A stretch of 64,000 nucleotides of DNA from Actinocatenispora thailandica (GCF_016865425.1 NZ_AP023355.1:4276198-4340197), one strand, 5' to 3'. Positions 54,338 through 63,511 are shown, numbered from the stretch's first letter. Notes: a model not told the origin generated them from the sequence alone. A program made the numbers and translations.

Positions 54338-55657
54338 CTACCTGAGCGCGGCGGTGGCGCCCGCCTCGGCCCTCTGCAGCGCTTCGGCCGGTGACTCCTT
54401 CTGCAGCAACGCCTTCTCCAGTTCGACGGACAGCGCGTCGGAGATCCCGGCGTACGCCTCGATCGACGGCCGGCTCTTGGCGTAGCTCAGCTCGTCGGCG
54501 AACACCTTCATGCGCGGGTTCCGGTCGAGGTACTTCTTCCAGGTCGGGTCGTCGGCTGTCCTGGTGTTGGTGGGCAGGAAGCCGTTCGCGCTCCCCCACT
54601 TCGCCTGCGTCTTCGGCGTCAGCCAGTACTCCAGGAACGCCCAGGCGCCAGCCTCCTGCGCCGCCGTGCCCTTCATGATGTACGAGTTGTTCGTGCCCAG
54701 GTTCATGGCCGGCTTGTCCAGCGGCGGCAGCGGCGCGACCCCGACGTTGTCCTTGCCGAGCGCTTCGTCGAGTACGCCGAGGTTGTAGGCGCCGTTGATG
54801 GCCATCGCGACCCGCTTCGAGGTCATCGCGGCGGTGTTCCCGTTGTCGCTCGGTGTCTGCAGGCTCGTCGGGTACGCGGTGCCGTTCTTGACCATCTCGG
54901 TCCACGCGGTCAGCGCCCGTACCCCGGCCGGGCTGTTGAACTCGACCTTGGTGTTGTCGGCGTTCATGAACTCGCCGCCGGCGCTCCACAGCATGGACTG
55001 CCAGTAGAACGGCGCGGTCCCGCCGGTGCCGATGGGCAGGTACATCCCGTACTGCCTGGTGCCGTGGGTCAGTTTGGCGGCGTCGCGCTCCAGCTCGGCC
55101 CAGGTGGCCGGCGGCTTGGTGATCCCGGCAGCCTTGAACATCTTCTTGTTGTAGATCAGGGCGTAGTCGCCGCCCTGCGTCGGCAGCGAGTAGACCTTCC
55201 CGTCGAAGGTACCGGTGTCTGCCATGCCCTTCGTGAAGTCGCTCTTCTTGAGCGTGGCGGCTGCGCTGTCCAGGTAGCGGTCGAGCGGCACGACCGAGCC
55301 GGTGGCGATGACCTGGCCGAGCTCCTGCGGTGCGCCGTCGTCGAGTACCAGGTTGGGGCCCTGCTTGTTCTTGACCGCGTTGATCAGCTTCGCGTGCGCC
55401 TCGGTACTGGCCGGCTGCACCTCCAGCTCGACCTTGTACTTGTGCTGCGAGGAGTTGAACTGGTCGATCAGCTGCCGCTTGAGCGGCTCGGTGCTGCCGG
55501 TACTGCCGGCCCACACGGTGATGGTGGTCCGGCCGGCGGAGTCGCCGTCGTTGCCGGTCACCGAGCCGCCGCAGGCGGTCATCGCGAGGATGGCGACGAT
55601 CGCGGTGGCACCGGCGATCCCGGTGCGGGCGCGCCGGGTACGGAGGGGTCGGGTCAT
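54338..55657 (-). CDS. sugar ABC transporter substrate-binding lipoprotein
   Basis: A 439-residue cluster B/D-type binding protein. It begins with a basic N-terminus and hydrophobic stretch ending in the lipobox LAMTAC (Cys29). The middle has LVLDDGAPQELGQVIA, TFDGKVYSLPTQGGDYALIYNKKMF and AFLEYWLTPKTQAKWG, all usual for oligosaccharide receptors. Substrate is inferred from the GH89 neighbour to be a GlcNAc-containing saccharide. Confidence 0.92.
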   Translation of the reverse strand: MTRPLRTRRARTGIAGATAIVAILAMTACGGSVTGNDGDSAGRTTITVWAGSTGSTEPLKRQLIDQFNSSQHKYKVELEVQPASTEAHAKLINAVKNKQGPNLVLDDGAPQELGQVIATGSVVPLDRYLDSAAATLKKSDFTKGMADTGTFDGKVYSLPTQGGDYALIYNKKMFKAAGITKPPATWAELERDAAKLTHGTRQYGMYLPIGTGGTAPFYWQSMLWSAGGEFMNADNTKVEFNSPAGVRALTAWTEMVKNGTAYPTSLQTPSDNGNTAAMTSKRVAMAINGAYNLGVLDEALGKDNVGVAPLPPLDKPAMNLGTNNSYIMKGTAAQEAGAWAFLEYWLTPKTQAKWGSANGFLPTNTRTADDPTWKKYLDRNPRMKVFADELSYAKSRPSIEAYAGISDALSVELEKALLQKESPAEALQRAEAGATAALR

Positions 55658-55703
55658 GTCTGCTCCTGGAAGGTCGACGGGGATCTGTCGCGGGAGGGCA
55701 GCG

Positions 55704-56540
55704 TCACCGGAGTCCGCCGGACATGGCGGAGACGAGCTGCCGTTGGAAGACGAGGAAGACGATCATGACCGGGATGATCGCGAGGGTGGAGCCGGCCATC
55801 AGCAGGCCGAAGTCGGTGGTGTTGTTCTCGCCCTGCAACTGAGCGAGACCGACCTGCACGGTGTAGTACCTCGACTTGGTGGTGACGAGGAACTGGAAGA
55901 AGAAGTTGTTCCAGTTGTAGACGAACGACAGGATGGCGAACGATCCGATCATCGGCCGGGCCATCGGTGCCATCACCGACCACAGCCGGCGCCAGACACC
56001 GGCACCGTCGATCCGGCTGGCGTCCTCGATCTCGGTCGGGAACGACAGGAAGAACTGCCGGAACAGGAAAGCGCCGAGGATCGACGGAACGTTGGGGATG
56101 ATCAGACCCTGGTAGCTGTTCAACCAGCCGAGTTGGGACAGCAGGGTGACCAGCGGCGTGAAGACCACCTCGAACGGCACCATCAGGGCGGCGAGCAGCA
56201 CGACGAAGATCACCGTACGGCCGCGGAACCGCATCCTGGCGAACGCGTAGCCGGCGGCCAGGCTGGTCACGATCTGACCGAACGTCGCGAGCACGGTGAC
56301 GATCGTGCTGTTGAGGTAGTAGAGGCCGAACGGCGCCACCGTGAAGATGCGCCGGTAGCTGTCGAACCGCCACGCGTGCGGCAGGAACGTCGGCGGGAAG
56401 GACAGCGCCTCGCTGGACGACTTGAAGCTGGTCAGCAGCATCCAGAGGAACGGCCCGAAGAAGATCACGACGCCGACGAGCAGGATGGCGTGCCGCGCCG
56501 CGTGCGGCGCGAGGCGGCGGAGCCGCAGCGGTCGACTCAT
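55704..56540 (-). CDS. sugar ABC transporter permease (MalG-like)
   Basis: A 278-residue permease. The ATG at 56540 (MSRPLRLRR) is chosen since GAGGCGG stands upstream. Six membrane segments are visible. The EAA loop is EIEDASRIDGAGVWRRLWSV, which contacts the ATPase. The start is 10 bp after the other permease's stop. No ATPase gene is in the operon, so a shared MsiK-type ATPase is likely, as in many actinomycetes. Confidence 0.92.
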   Translation of the reverse strand: MSRPLRLRRLAPHAARHAILLVGVVIFFGPFLWMLLTSFKSSSEALSFPPTFLPHAWRFDSYRRIFTVAPFGLYYLNSTIVTVLATFGQIVTSLAAGYAFARMRFRGRTVIFVVLLAALMVPFEVVFTPLVTLLSQLGWLNSYQGLIIPNVPSILGAFLFRQFFLSFPTEIEDASRIDGAGVWRRLWSVMAPMARPMIGSFAILSFVYNWNNFFFQFLVTTKSRYYTVQVGLAQLQGENNTTDFGLLMAGSTLAIIPVMIVFLVFQRQLVSAMSGGLR

Positions 56541-56550
56541 CTGCGCCGCC

Positions 56551-57501
56551 TCAGCCCAGCTCGGCGGTGTTGCGCCGGGCGAGGACACGCAGTTGCAGGA
56601 CCGAGACCACGATCCCGCACAGCAGCAGGAGGACCGCGGCGGCGCTGGCCGAACCGCCGCGGAAGTACACGAAGCCCTGCTCGTACACGTAGTACAGCAG
56701 GGTCTGTGTGGAGTGCAGCGGGCCGCCGCCGGTCAGCACGTACACCTGGGTGAACACCTGCAGGGAGGAGATGACCCCGGTGATCGCGAGGAAGCCGGTG
56801 GTCGGGGCCACGAGCGGGAACGAGATCGAGAAGAACCGCCGGACCGGGCCGGCGCCGTCGAGACGTGCCGCCTCGTGGTAGCTCGGCGGGATGTTCGCCA
56901 GCGCCGCGGAGTAGATGATCATCGAGTACCCGACGCCCTGCCAGATGGAGAAGACGATGACCGAGACCAGCGCCCACGGCTGGGTGGTGAGAAAGCCGAT
57001 CGGGGCCACTCCGACGGCGCTCAACGCGTAGTTGACGACTCCGCCGAGCGGTGACAGCAGGTAGCTGAAGACCAGCGCGGTGCCGACCGTGGGTGCGATG
57101 TGCGGGACGAAGATCAGCGCCCGGTAGACCGCCCGGCCGCGGAACGGGGTGGCCAGCAGCGCGGCGAAGAACAGCCCCACGGCCAGGGTGCACGGCACCA
57201 CCACGGCGACGTAGATCGCGGTGTTGGCCGAGGCTCGCAGGAACTCCGGGTCGCGCACGAGATGCGTGTAGTTCGACAGCCCGACGAGCGCGTCGGAGCG
57301 GCCGGTGGCCGGGTTCCAGTTGGTGAAGCTGTAGTACACGGTCTGCGCGAGCGGGTACAGGTAAAACAGCACGAGCAGGACCGTGGTCGGTGCGATGAGC
57401 AGGTAGCCCGCGCTACCTTCGCGCCGCTGCGAGACCGTCATCGGTGCGGCGGCCCGCCGTCCCATCCGCCGGCTGGCGGGGAGAACTGCTTCCTCGGACA
57501 T
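56551..57501 (-). CDS. sugar ABC transporter permease (MalF-like)
   Basis: A 316-residue permease with six membrane segments. The EAA loop is NIPPSYHEAARLDGAGPVRRFFSI. The first segment is YLLIAPTTVLLVLFYLYPLAQT. It is the first gene of the minus operon, and a motif with TTTCAAT lies 30 bp upstream of the start. Confidence 0.92.
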   Translation of the reverse strand: MSEEAVLPASRRMGRRAAAPMTVSQRREGSAGYLLIAPTTVLLVLFYLYPLAQTVYYSFTNWNPATGRSDALVGLSNYTHLVRDPEFLRASANTAIYVAVVVPCTLAVGLFFAALLATPFRGRAVYRALIFVPHIAPTVGTALVFSYLLSPLGGVVNYALSAVGVAPIGFLTTQPWALVSVIVFSIWQGVGYSMIIYSAALANIPPSYHEAARLDGAGPVRRFFSISFPLVAPTTGFLAITGVISSLQVFTQVYVLTGGGPLHSTQTLLYYVYEQGFVYFRGGSASAAAVLLLLCGIVVSVLQLRVLARRNTAELG

Positions 57502-57523
57502 GGCACCTTCCTACCGCTGGTCC

Positions 57524-57542
57524 GAAATTATTTCAATGTGGA
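57524..57542. promoter_or_regulatory. candidate operator GAAATTATTTC with TTTCAAT motif before the permease operon
   Basis: GAAATTATTTC is an 11-bp palindrome at 57524-57534. It overlaps TTTCAATGTGG (57531-57541), which resembles two TTTCAAT motifs in the regulator's promoter region. The composition is AT-rich against the surroundings. It is likely the binding site of the adjacent RpiR-type regulator. Confidence 0.55.
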
Positions 57543-57607
57543 GCATGATCGCGTGCAATGTTTCCCTCGGCGTTGTCCGGCCGTTCAGCGAACGGCCCCG
57601 CCACCGG

Positions 57608-59413
57608 TCAGTTGCTGTCGGTGGCGAACCAGCGAGCGCGGTAGATCCGCGCGCCGGGCAGCGTCTTCGACACCCGACGCTCACCGCCGACGAACAGGTC
57701 GACCTGGTCGGTACACCAGTCGCACTCGTCGTCGGGCTTCGGCGTGGTCTGCAGCACGGCACCCGACCTCCGGTCGGTGCCGATGCTCTTGACGTCGGTT
57801 CGGTCCAGCACCGGTCCCCGGGGCGCCCCGGGGACGAACTCACCCGCGAGGGCGTCGAACTGGTACACCCCGTGGATGGTGGTCACCCACATGCGCCGCG
57901 GATCGTCGGCGACCGGCTGCAGGTCGTGCCCACCCTCGGTCGGCAGCTCGTACCCGTCCCGGCGGCGCAGCGCCGGAGCGTCGGCCGAACCGCTTACCTC
58001 GTACCGCACGAGCAGGTCATCGCCCAGCGCCCACAACCCACCGGCGCCGGGATGCCACAACACCTCGTGTGCACCGGGCAGCAGGTCCTCGACGTGGTCG
58101 TCCGAGCCGGGCCGGGTGGTGTACACCCGGACCCAGCCGCCGGTGCTCGCGGCAGCCGCCACGTTGCCGGCCGGCAGCAGCTCCACCCCGTGCGGGTTCG
58201 CCGCCGCGCCAGCGTGCACCGACCAGAGCGGGGCGCCACCCTGCGGGTAGCGCACCTTGGCCAGCAGCCCGTACGAGTCCGCGACGAGCAGGTACCGCTG
58301 GCCCGACGCGTCGCGGCGCAGCCGGGCGTCGGTCGGCCACCGCCACGAGCCGGCGGCGGCATCCGCGTCCGGCCGCCACGACCACCGGACGGCCGAGTCC
58401 GCCGCCCAGTCCGCCTCCGGGTCCAGCACCAGGATCCGTCCGCTCGCCTGCTCGGTGACCACCACCGGGGTCGCCGTCACGGCGCGACGCGCCCCACCGG
58501 GTCGCGGCGCGCGGTGCTCGGCCGTCCTGGTCTGGTACGGCGCGGTAGCCGCACCGGCGAGGTCCAGCAGCCGGGTCGCCTGACTCGCGCGGCGCTGCGA
58601 CACCCGCACGTAGAGAGCGTCGGTGACGAACAGCTGAGCGTGCCGCCCCGCCGTGCCGCGGTATCGCGCGGTCGCGCTCCGTGCCGTGGTCACCAGGGTC
58701 AGGTCGGCCTCGGCGACCAACGGCGCCTGCGCACTGCTGGTGATCCCGGCGGTGAACGCGCCACGCTCGCGAGCCACCGACAGCAGGTCGAGAGCATGCT
58801 GCGCGGTTCCCGAGTGGCTGATCGCGATGGCCACGTCGCCAGCGCCGAGCGTCACCGCGTGGGCGGTCGCGGTCGTCACGTCGGGCGAGGTGAGAGTCAC
58901 CACGCCGATGCCGACCAGCTGGTCGGCCAGGTACCGGGCGATCTGCGCACTGCCGCCGAAGGCGAAGATCTGCACCTGGCGGGCCTCGTCGACGGCGACG
59001 GCGAGCCTGCTCAACGCCTCGGTGTCCAGCAGCGTGGCGGTGCGTCGGATCGCGTTGACGCTGGACGCGGCGATCAGCTTGACGGTGTCCCGGGCGCTCG
59101 CGGACGGTTCGATCTCACCGGTCGGGTCGGCGTCCAGATCGGCCGCCGCTTGCCCCAGCTCGGTGGCGAGCGCCAGCCGCAGCGAGGTGTACCCGTCGAG
59201 GCCGATCACGCGGCAGAACCGGGTCACGGTACCGACCGAGGTACCCGCCGTCTGCGCGAGTTCGACGATCCCGATGTTCGCGGTCAGTTCAGGATTGCGC
59301 GAGATCGCGTCGGCGACCCGGACGAGGCCGGCCGAGAACGTCGGTCGTGCCGCCGCGATCCGCTCCAGCACGGTCGGTGTCTCGGCTCCCGGCGTCGAGC
59401 CATCCTGCGTCAT
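57608..59413 (-). CDS. RpiR-family regulator with SIS domain fused to a DUF6528-like propeller domain
   Basis: A continuous 601-residue frame. Residues about 12-85 are the RpiR helix-turn-helix (VADAISRNPELTANIGIVEL, then GTSVGTVTRFCRVIGLDGY). Residues about 125-255 are a sugar isomerase (SIS) domain (IFAFGGSAQIARYLADQL; IAISHSGTAQHALDLL). Residues about 310-601 are strand-rich (VVVTEQASGRILVLDP, LLVADSYGLLAKVRYPQGG, MWVTTIHGVYQFDALAGEFV), resembling DUF6528 proteins, which are normally separate. It probably senses an amino sugar phosphate and controls the adjacent importer. It is 106 bp from the permease start. Confidence 0.82.
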   Translation of the reverse strand: MTQDGSTPGAETPTVLERIAAARPTFSAGLVRVADAISRNPELTANIGIVELAQTAGTSVGTVTRFCRVIGLDGYTSLRLALATELGQAAADLDADPTGEIEPSASARDTVKLIAASSVNAIRRTATLLDTEALSRLAVAVDEARQVQIFAFGGSAQIARYLADQLVGIGVVTLTSPDVTTATAHAVTLGAGDVAIAISHSGTAQHALDLLSVARERGAFTAGITSSAQAPLVAEADLTLVTTARSATARYRGTAGRHAQLFVTDALYVRVSQRRASQATRLLDLAGAATAPYQTRTAEHRAPRPGGARRAVTATPVVVTEQASGRILVLDPEADWAADSAVRWSWRPDADAAAGSWRWPTDARLRRDASGQRYLLVADSYGLLAKVRYPQGGAPLWSVHAGAAANPHGVELLPAGNVAAAASTGGWVRVYTTRPGSDDHVEDLLPGAHEVLWHPGAGGLWALGDDLLVRYEVSGSADAPALRRRDGYELPTEGGHDLQPVADDPRRMWVTTIHGVYQFDALAGEFVPGAPRGPVLDRTDVKSIGTDRRSGAVLQTTPKPDDECDWCTDQVDLFVGGERRVSKTLPGARIYRARWFATDSN

Positions 59414-59453
59414 GCGGCTGATCGTTGCATGGCCCGGCGACCGTCGTCAATAG

Positions 59454-59494
59454 TTTCAATCTGAGCTAGTCTACTGGCACATTTTTCAATCAGA
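59454..59494. promoter_or_regulatory. two TTTCAAT motifs 30 bp apart in the regulator/HAD divergent promoter
   Basis: TTTCAATCTGA at 59454-59464 and TTTCAATCAGA at 59484-59494 are the same in nine of eleven positions. They are spaced by 30 bp, about three helical turns, between the divergent regulator and HAD genes. With the 57531 site they could be operators for the RpiR regulator. Confidence 0.55.
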
Positions 59495-59508
59495 TCGGAA
59501 CCCAACCC

Positions 59509-60221
59509 ATGAATCGCCACCACCCCCAGCGCCGGCCCGCCACCGCACGGCCCTGCTCGTGGACGTCGGCGGGGTGCTGCTGCTCCCGAACGCCGCGCTG
59601 TTGACGCCGGTCGTCGCCCGCCACGGCGGCGTCGACACCCCCGAGGGGTTCATCCGAGCGCACTTCGCGGCGCACAACGCGGCGTTCCCCAGCCGTGGCC
59701 AGCCGCGCGGCGACTACTACGACCTGCTCCCCCGGTACGCCGGGGTGCCGGAGGGCCGGTGGCTCGCGTGCGCCGCCGACTACCTGGAGATCTCCCGCAG
59801 CCGCAACATGTGGCACGCCCCGGATCCGGCGTCGAAGCAGGCCCTCGCCGAGATCACCGGCGCCGGCGTGCCCGTCGCCGTCGTGTCGCAGGCCGACGGC
59901 CGGATCGCGCAGATGCTCCGCGACGCGCGGATGTGCCAGGAGGGCGACGGCCCCGGGGTGCCCGTCGACGCCGTGCTCGACAGCGCCATCGTCGGCTTCG
60001 ACAAGCCGGACCCGAGGCTGTTTCGTGCCGCGCTGGATCGGGTCCGCGTGGACGCCGCCCACGCCGTACACGTCGGGGACACGGTGCCGGCCGACGTGCG
60101 GGGCGCGCAGGCGGCCGGCATCAGGGCGGTCCACTACGATCCGTACGACGACTGCGACGCCCCGGGCGACCACGAGCACCTGCGCCGGCTGCACGAGGCG
60201 CGCGCACTCGTCGCGCCGTAG
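59509..60221 (+). CDS. HAD-family hydrolase, N-terminus uncertain
   Basis: The HAD reading starts at LVDVGGVLLLPN (motif I Asp in VDVGG), continues AVVSQADGR (motif II-like Ser), then FDKPDPRLFRAAL (motif III Lys) and VHVGDTVPADVRGAQAAG (motif IV). A GTG at 59559 would leave only one residue before the nucleophile. The ATG at 59509 with GGAA upstream is in another frame, so a one-base frame change in the C-rich stretch 59520-59545 or a sequence error is likely. The frame has no stop upstream for some distance. Substrate unknown. Confidence 0.7.
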
Positions 60222-60284
60222 CGCGCCCCGGCCGCGGCGAGATCCAGGCAGCCTGCACAACCGAACCCGCGAGGTCGTCGATCG

Positions 60285-60905
60285 ATGAGCCCTACCAGGC
60301 GTGGCGTGGATCTGGTCGTCCCGATCAAGCGGCTGGGCGCGGCGAAGACCCGGCTGCGTGGCGTGGTGGCCGATGACGACCACGCCCGGCTGGTACTCGC
60401 GCTGCTGCTGGACACGGTGACCGCCGCCGCGCGGGCCGACGGGGTCGGTCGGATCCTGGTCGTCTGTGAGGACAAGCGGGTCCCCGACGCGCTTTCCGGT
60501 ACCGGGGTGGAGTGCGTCGACGAGCGCGGCCTGCCCGGGCTCAACGCGGCGCTGGCGTTCGGCGCCGACCGGCTGCGCACCCCGAACGGTACGGTCGGCG
60601 CGCTGCAGGCGGACCTGCCGGCACTGCGCCCCGCCGAGCTGGCCGCCGCGATCGCCGAGGCGGCCGGGCGCCGGGCGTTCTGCGCCGACCGGCCGGGCAC
60701 CGGTACCACGCTGCTGCTGGCCGCGCCCGGGCAGCCGCTGGAACCCCGGTTCGGGGTCGGTTCGGCCGCGGCGCACGCGGCCACCGGCGCGGTACCCGTC
60801 GGCGCCGGCCTGCCGTCACTGCGCTGCGACGTGGACACCAGCGAGGATCTCGCCGTGGCGGCCGGGCTCGGACTAGGCCCGGCCACCCGCCGGTTCGGGG
60901 CCTGA
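60285..60905 (+). CDS. cofC: 2-phospho-L-lactate/phosphoenolpyruvate guanylyltransferase
   Basis: A 206-residue nucleotidyltransferase of F420 synthesis (also named FbiD). The N-terminal GTP-binding signature is LVVPIKRLGAAKTRLRG. It is followed by ILVVCEDKRVPDAL, the NDP-binding TVGALQADLPALRPAEL and PRFGVGSAAAHAATGA. It makes the guanylylated phospho-compound used by FbiA. It ends two bases before the convergent GH3 gene. The family call is firm. Confidence 0.92.
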   Translation: MSPTRRGVDLVVPIKRLGAAKTRLRGVVADDDHARLVLALLLDTVTAAARADGVGRILVVCEDKRVPDALSGTGVECVDERGLPGLNAALAFGADRLRTPNGTVGALQADLPALRPAELAAAIAEAAGRRAFCADRPGTGTTLLLAAPGQPLEPRFGVGSAAAHAATGAVPVGAGLPSLRCDVDTSEDLAVAAGLGLGPATRRFGA

Positions 60906-60907
60906 GA

Positions 60908-62134
60908 TCAGTGCAGGCGCCGGCGTAGCCCGATGACGCGCCGCAGCGCCTGGTCGGCGTGCCCGCGGTCGAGCCGCCGGTCGGCGATCGCGGCATGCAG
61001 CGCGTCCACCGCGTCCTGGCCCTGGCTGACGTCCCGGGCGGAACAGAGCACGATGTCCATGCCGGCCGCGGCGGCGCGCACCGCGCGCTCCCCGGTACCG
61101 CCGAACTCGTCCAGCGCGCCCGCCTCGATCGCGTCGGTGATGGTCACGCCGCGGAACTTCAGCCGGTGCCGGAGCTCGCCCTGCACGATCCGCGCGGACA
61201 GGCCGGCAGGCAGCTGCGGATCCAGCGCCGGGTAGGTGGCCCAGGAGGTCATGACCATGTCCACCCGGGCACCGATGGCGTACCGGAAGGGCAGCTCGTC
61301 GATGCCGCGCAGGTCCGACCGGGACACGTCGAGCGTGACCGGGCCGAGGTCGGTGTTCTCGTCCCGGGTCGCGGCGCCGAGGCCGGGGAAGTGCTTGGCG
61401 GTGGTGACGACGCCGAGCCGCTGCTGGGCGACGACCGACGCGGCACCGCAGGCACCGCAGACGGCCGGATCCATGCTGTACGAGCGGCCGAACCGGTCGT
61501 CGAAGTTCCCGGCCTCGCGGTAGACGTCCAGCACCGGGGCGAGGTTGCAGTTGATCCCGGCGTCGAGCAGGTTCTGCGCCGCGCCGGTGCCCGCGGACGT
61601 CGCGGTGGCCACCGGATCCGCCGAGGCGCCGATCTGCTTCTCCGAGATCCCCGGCGCACCGGGCAGCCGCTGCACGATGCCGCCCTCCTGGTCGGTCATG
61701 ATCAGCATCGGGTACCGGATGCCGCTGTCCGCCTGCGCCTGGGCCAGCGCGCTGGTCACGCCCTGGATCTGGCTGCGGTCGTTGCGGTCGATGTTCTCGC
61801 CGAAGAAGATGACGCCGCCGACCAGCCCGGCCCGGATCGCGTCGAACAGCGCCTGCGGCGGGGTCAGCCCCGGGTACGACCAGATGACCCGCTGGCCGGC
61901 CTGCTGCCGGGGTGACAGGTGGTGCGGGCCGGAGCGCGAGGCGCCGGCCTGGTCGGCGGCGGATGCGCGGGTCGCGCCGAGCAACCCGGCGCCGGCGACC
62001 AGGGCGGCGCCGCCGGCCAGCGCGCCGCGCCGGCTCACCGCCCGGCTGCCGATGCCGCTGCTCCCCCGCCGGTCGCTACCGGGCAGCGCGCCCTGGTCGG
62101 GCGCCGTGTCGCCCGAGCCGCCACCGATCGCCAT
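60908..62134 (-). CDS. GH3 beta-N-acetylhexosaminidase (NagZ-like), exported
   Basis: A 408-residue protein. ATG at 62134 follows GAGGAGG. A twin-arginine-like signal is at residues 31-60 (SRRGALAGGAALVAGAGLLG). The GH3 catalytic region has KHFPGLGAATRDENTD with the general-acid His/Asp dyad and TDAIEAGAL with the nucleophile Asp. LIMTDQEGGIVQRL is also typical. It removes beta-linked GlcNAc from peptidoglycan or chitin fragments outside the membrane. It could prepare substrates for the neighbouring importer. Confidence 0.9.
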   Translation of the reverse strand: MAIGGGSGDTAPDQGALPGSDRRGSSGIGSRAVSRRGALAGGAALVAGAGLLGATRASAADQAGASRSGPHHLSPRQQAGQRVIWSYPGLTPPQALFDAIRAGLVGGVIFFGENIDRNDRSQIQGVTSALAQAQADSGIRYPMLIMTDQEGGIVQRLPGAPGISEKQIGASADPVATATSAGTGAAQNLLDAGINCNLAPVLDVYREAGNFDDRFGRSYSMDPAVCGACGAASVVAQQRLGVVTTAKHFPGLGAATRDENTDLGPVTLDVSRSDLRGIDELPFRYAIGARVDMVMTSWATYPALDPQLPAGLSARIVQGELRHRLKFRGVTITDAIEAGALDEFGGTGERAVRAAAAGMDIVLCSARDVSQGQDAVDALHAAIADRRLDRGHADQALRRVIGLRRRLH

Positions 62135-62349
62135 GCCGTCCTCCTCGCGTCGTGCCGGATCACTCGGAGCGGGCCGCGGCCGCGGCGTGCTGCCGGCCGG
62201 ATCTGCGCTGGCCCGGTTCGGTTCGTGCTCACCCTGGCATCGGCCGATCCGGCCGTCAATACTCCGAACAGACCGCGATTCCCGGACATCGGGCGGCATG
62301 CCCGGCTTGCCCGCGCCGGGCAGCGGTACCAGGAATCCGGGTGCGGCGC

Positions 62350-62784
62350 TCAGCCGCGACCGGGCGGCGTGCGGCCGGCCCCGGCGCGGGCTCGGACGTC
62401 GTCGTCCGAGCAGAAGCCGCTGCGATCGCGCTTGAGGCACAGCAACCCGAGCAGCCGGCCCGCGCCGTCCACGACCGCGAGCCGGCGGCGCCGTTGCCGC
62501 GCGAGAACGGCGGCCGCCCGCTGCACCGTGTCGTCGGGGCCGACGGTGCGGCCGGCGAGCGTACCGAGCGCGCGGGCCGGCGTGGCATCGGGCACCGCGG
62601 TCAGATCGGCGCGTTCGATCGCGGTGACCAGTCGTCCATCCGCCCCGACGATCAGGGCGAGGTGCACGTGGTCGTCGGTGAAGTACCGGCGAAGCTGCGC
62701 CACGCTGGTGGTGCTGCCGTGTGTGGTGGGCGCGGTGAGCATCGCCTGCGCCACCCGCTGCGTGGTAGCCACGTCGGCGGCCAT
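62350..62784 (-). CDS. CBS-domain pair protein
   Basis: A 144-residue protein starting at 62784 after GGGAGGTG. Two CBS repeats are seen: VAQAMLTAPTTHGSTTSVAQL with ALIVGADGRLVTAIER, and AGRTVGPDDTVQRAAAVLARQ with LAVVDGAGRLLGLLCLK. Such small proteins bind adenosyl nucleotides and regulate partners. No partner is apparent. The tail is Arg/Gly/Pro-rich. Confidence 0.85.
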   Translation of the reverse strand: MAADVATTQRVAQAMLTAPTTHGSTTSVAQLRRYFTDDHVHLALIVGADGRLVTAIERADLTAVPDATPARALGTLAGRTVGPDDTVQRAAAVLARQRRRRLAVVDGAGRLLGLLCLKRDRSGFCSDDDVRARAGAGRTPPGRG

Positions 62785-62826
62785 CCGGGCACCTCCCTGT
62801 CGCCGCATCGCCGGCCGTCGCCGCGG

Positions 62827-63300
62827 TCAACCGGCCGCCGAGTCGCCGCCCACCGACAGCACCACCGCGGTCTGCGCCCCGGCCGGCGCGTCGTAGCGGA
62901 CCGTGTCACCGGCGCGGTGGCCGGCGAGGGCACGGCCCAGCGGGCTGTCCGCGGTGACGAGGCCGGGATCGGACTGGTCGTCGATCAGGGCGACCTCCAC
63001 CGTGGCGACCGAGCCGTCGGCGAACCGCACGGTGGCGGTGCTCCCCACCCCGATCACCTCCACCGACGGCCCGCCGGTGTCCGCGGTACGCAGCCGGTCG
63101 GTGAGCAGCGCGATGCGTTCCTCGATCGGTCCGAGGTTCATCGCCCGGCGTTCCCGGTCGGCGTGGTCGACGGCATCGCCGTCGCCCTCCGGATCCTGCA
63201 GGGTGGCGGCCAGCTCCGCCCGCTGGGTGTGCAGGTCGGCCAGCTCGCGCTGGACGGCCTGGCGTTCGCGGTCGCCGATCGGTTCGGACTGGTCACTCAT
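62827..63300 (-). CDS. GreA/GreB-type transcript-cleavage-factor-like protein
   Basis: A 157-residue protein. The N-terminal half is a charged coiled coil (QAVQRELADLHTQRAELAAT). The C-terminal half is FKBP-like with VEVIGVGSTATVRFADGS and TADSPLGRALAGHRAGDTVRY. This is the Gre domain order, but the coiled-coil tip acidic pair is not clear. It may bind the RNA polymerase secondary channel. It precedes the CBS gene by 42 bp. Confidence 0.85.
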   Translation of the reverse strand: MSDQSEPIGDRERQAVQRELADLHTQRAELAATLQDPEGDGDAVDHADRERRAMNLGPIEERIALLTDRLRTADTGGPSVEVIGVGSTATVRFADGSVATVEVALIDDQSDPGLVTADSPLGRALAGHRAGDTVRYDAPAGAQTAVVLSVGGDSAAG

Positions 63301-63511
63301 CGCTCTCCCCGCACAGCTCGATCGCCGCGCCGGCCGGCGGCACCGCGGCGCGGCCGGCGGCGCCGTCTGCGTCGAGCCTAGTGCGCGTTCGGCCCCGAAC
63401 GTCCAACTCCGGTACCAGGGACCAATCCAGCCCGACGAGCCGGCGGGCGGACCGGTACCGGTCGGCCCGGAGCTGCCCGGCACGCCGTCACCGGGCCGCC
63501 GGCCGGGCGGT

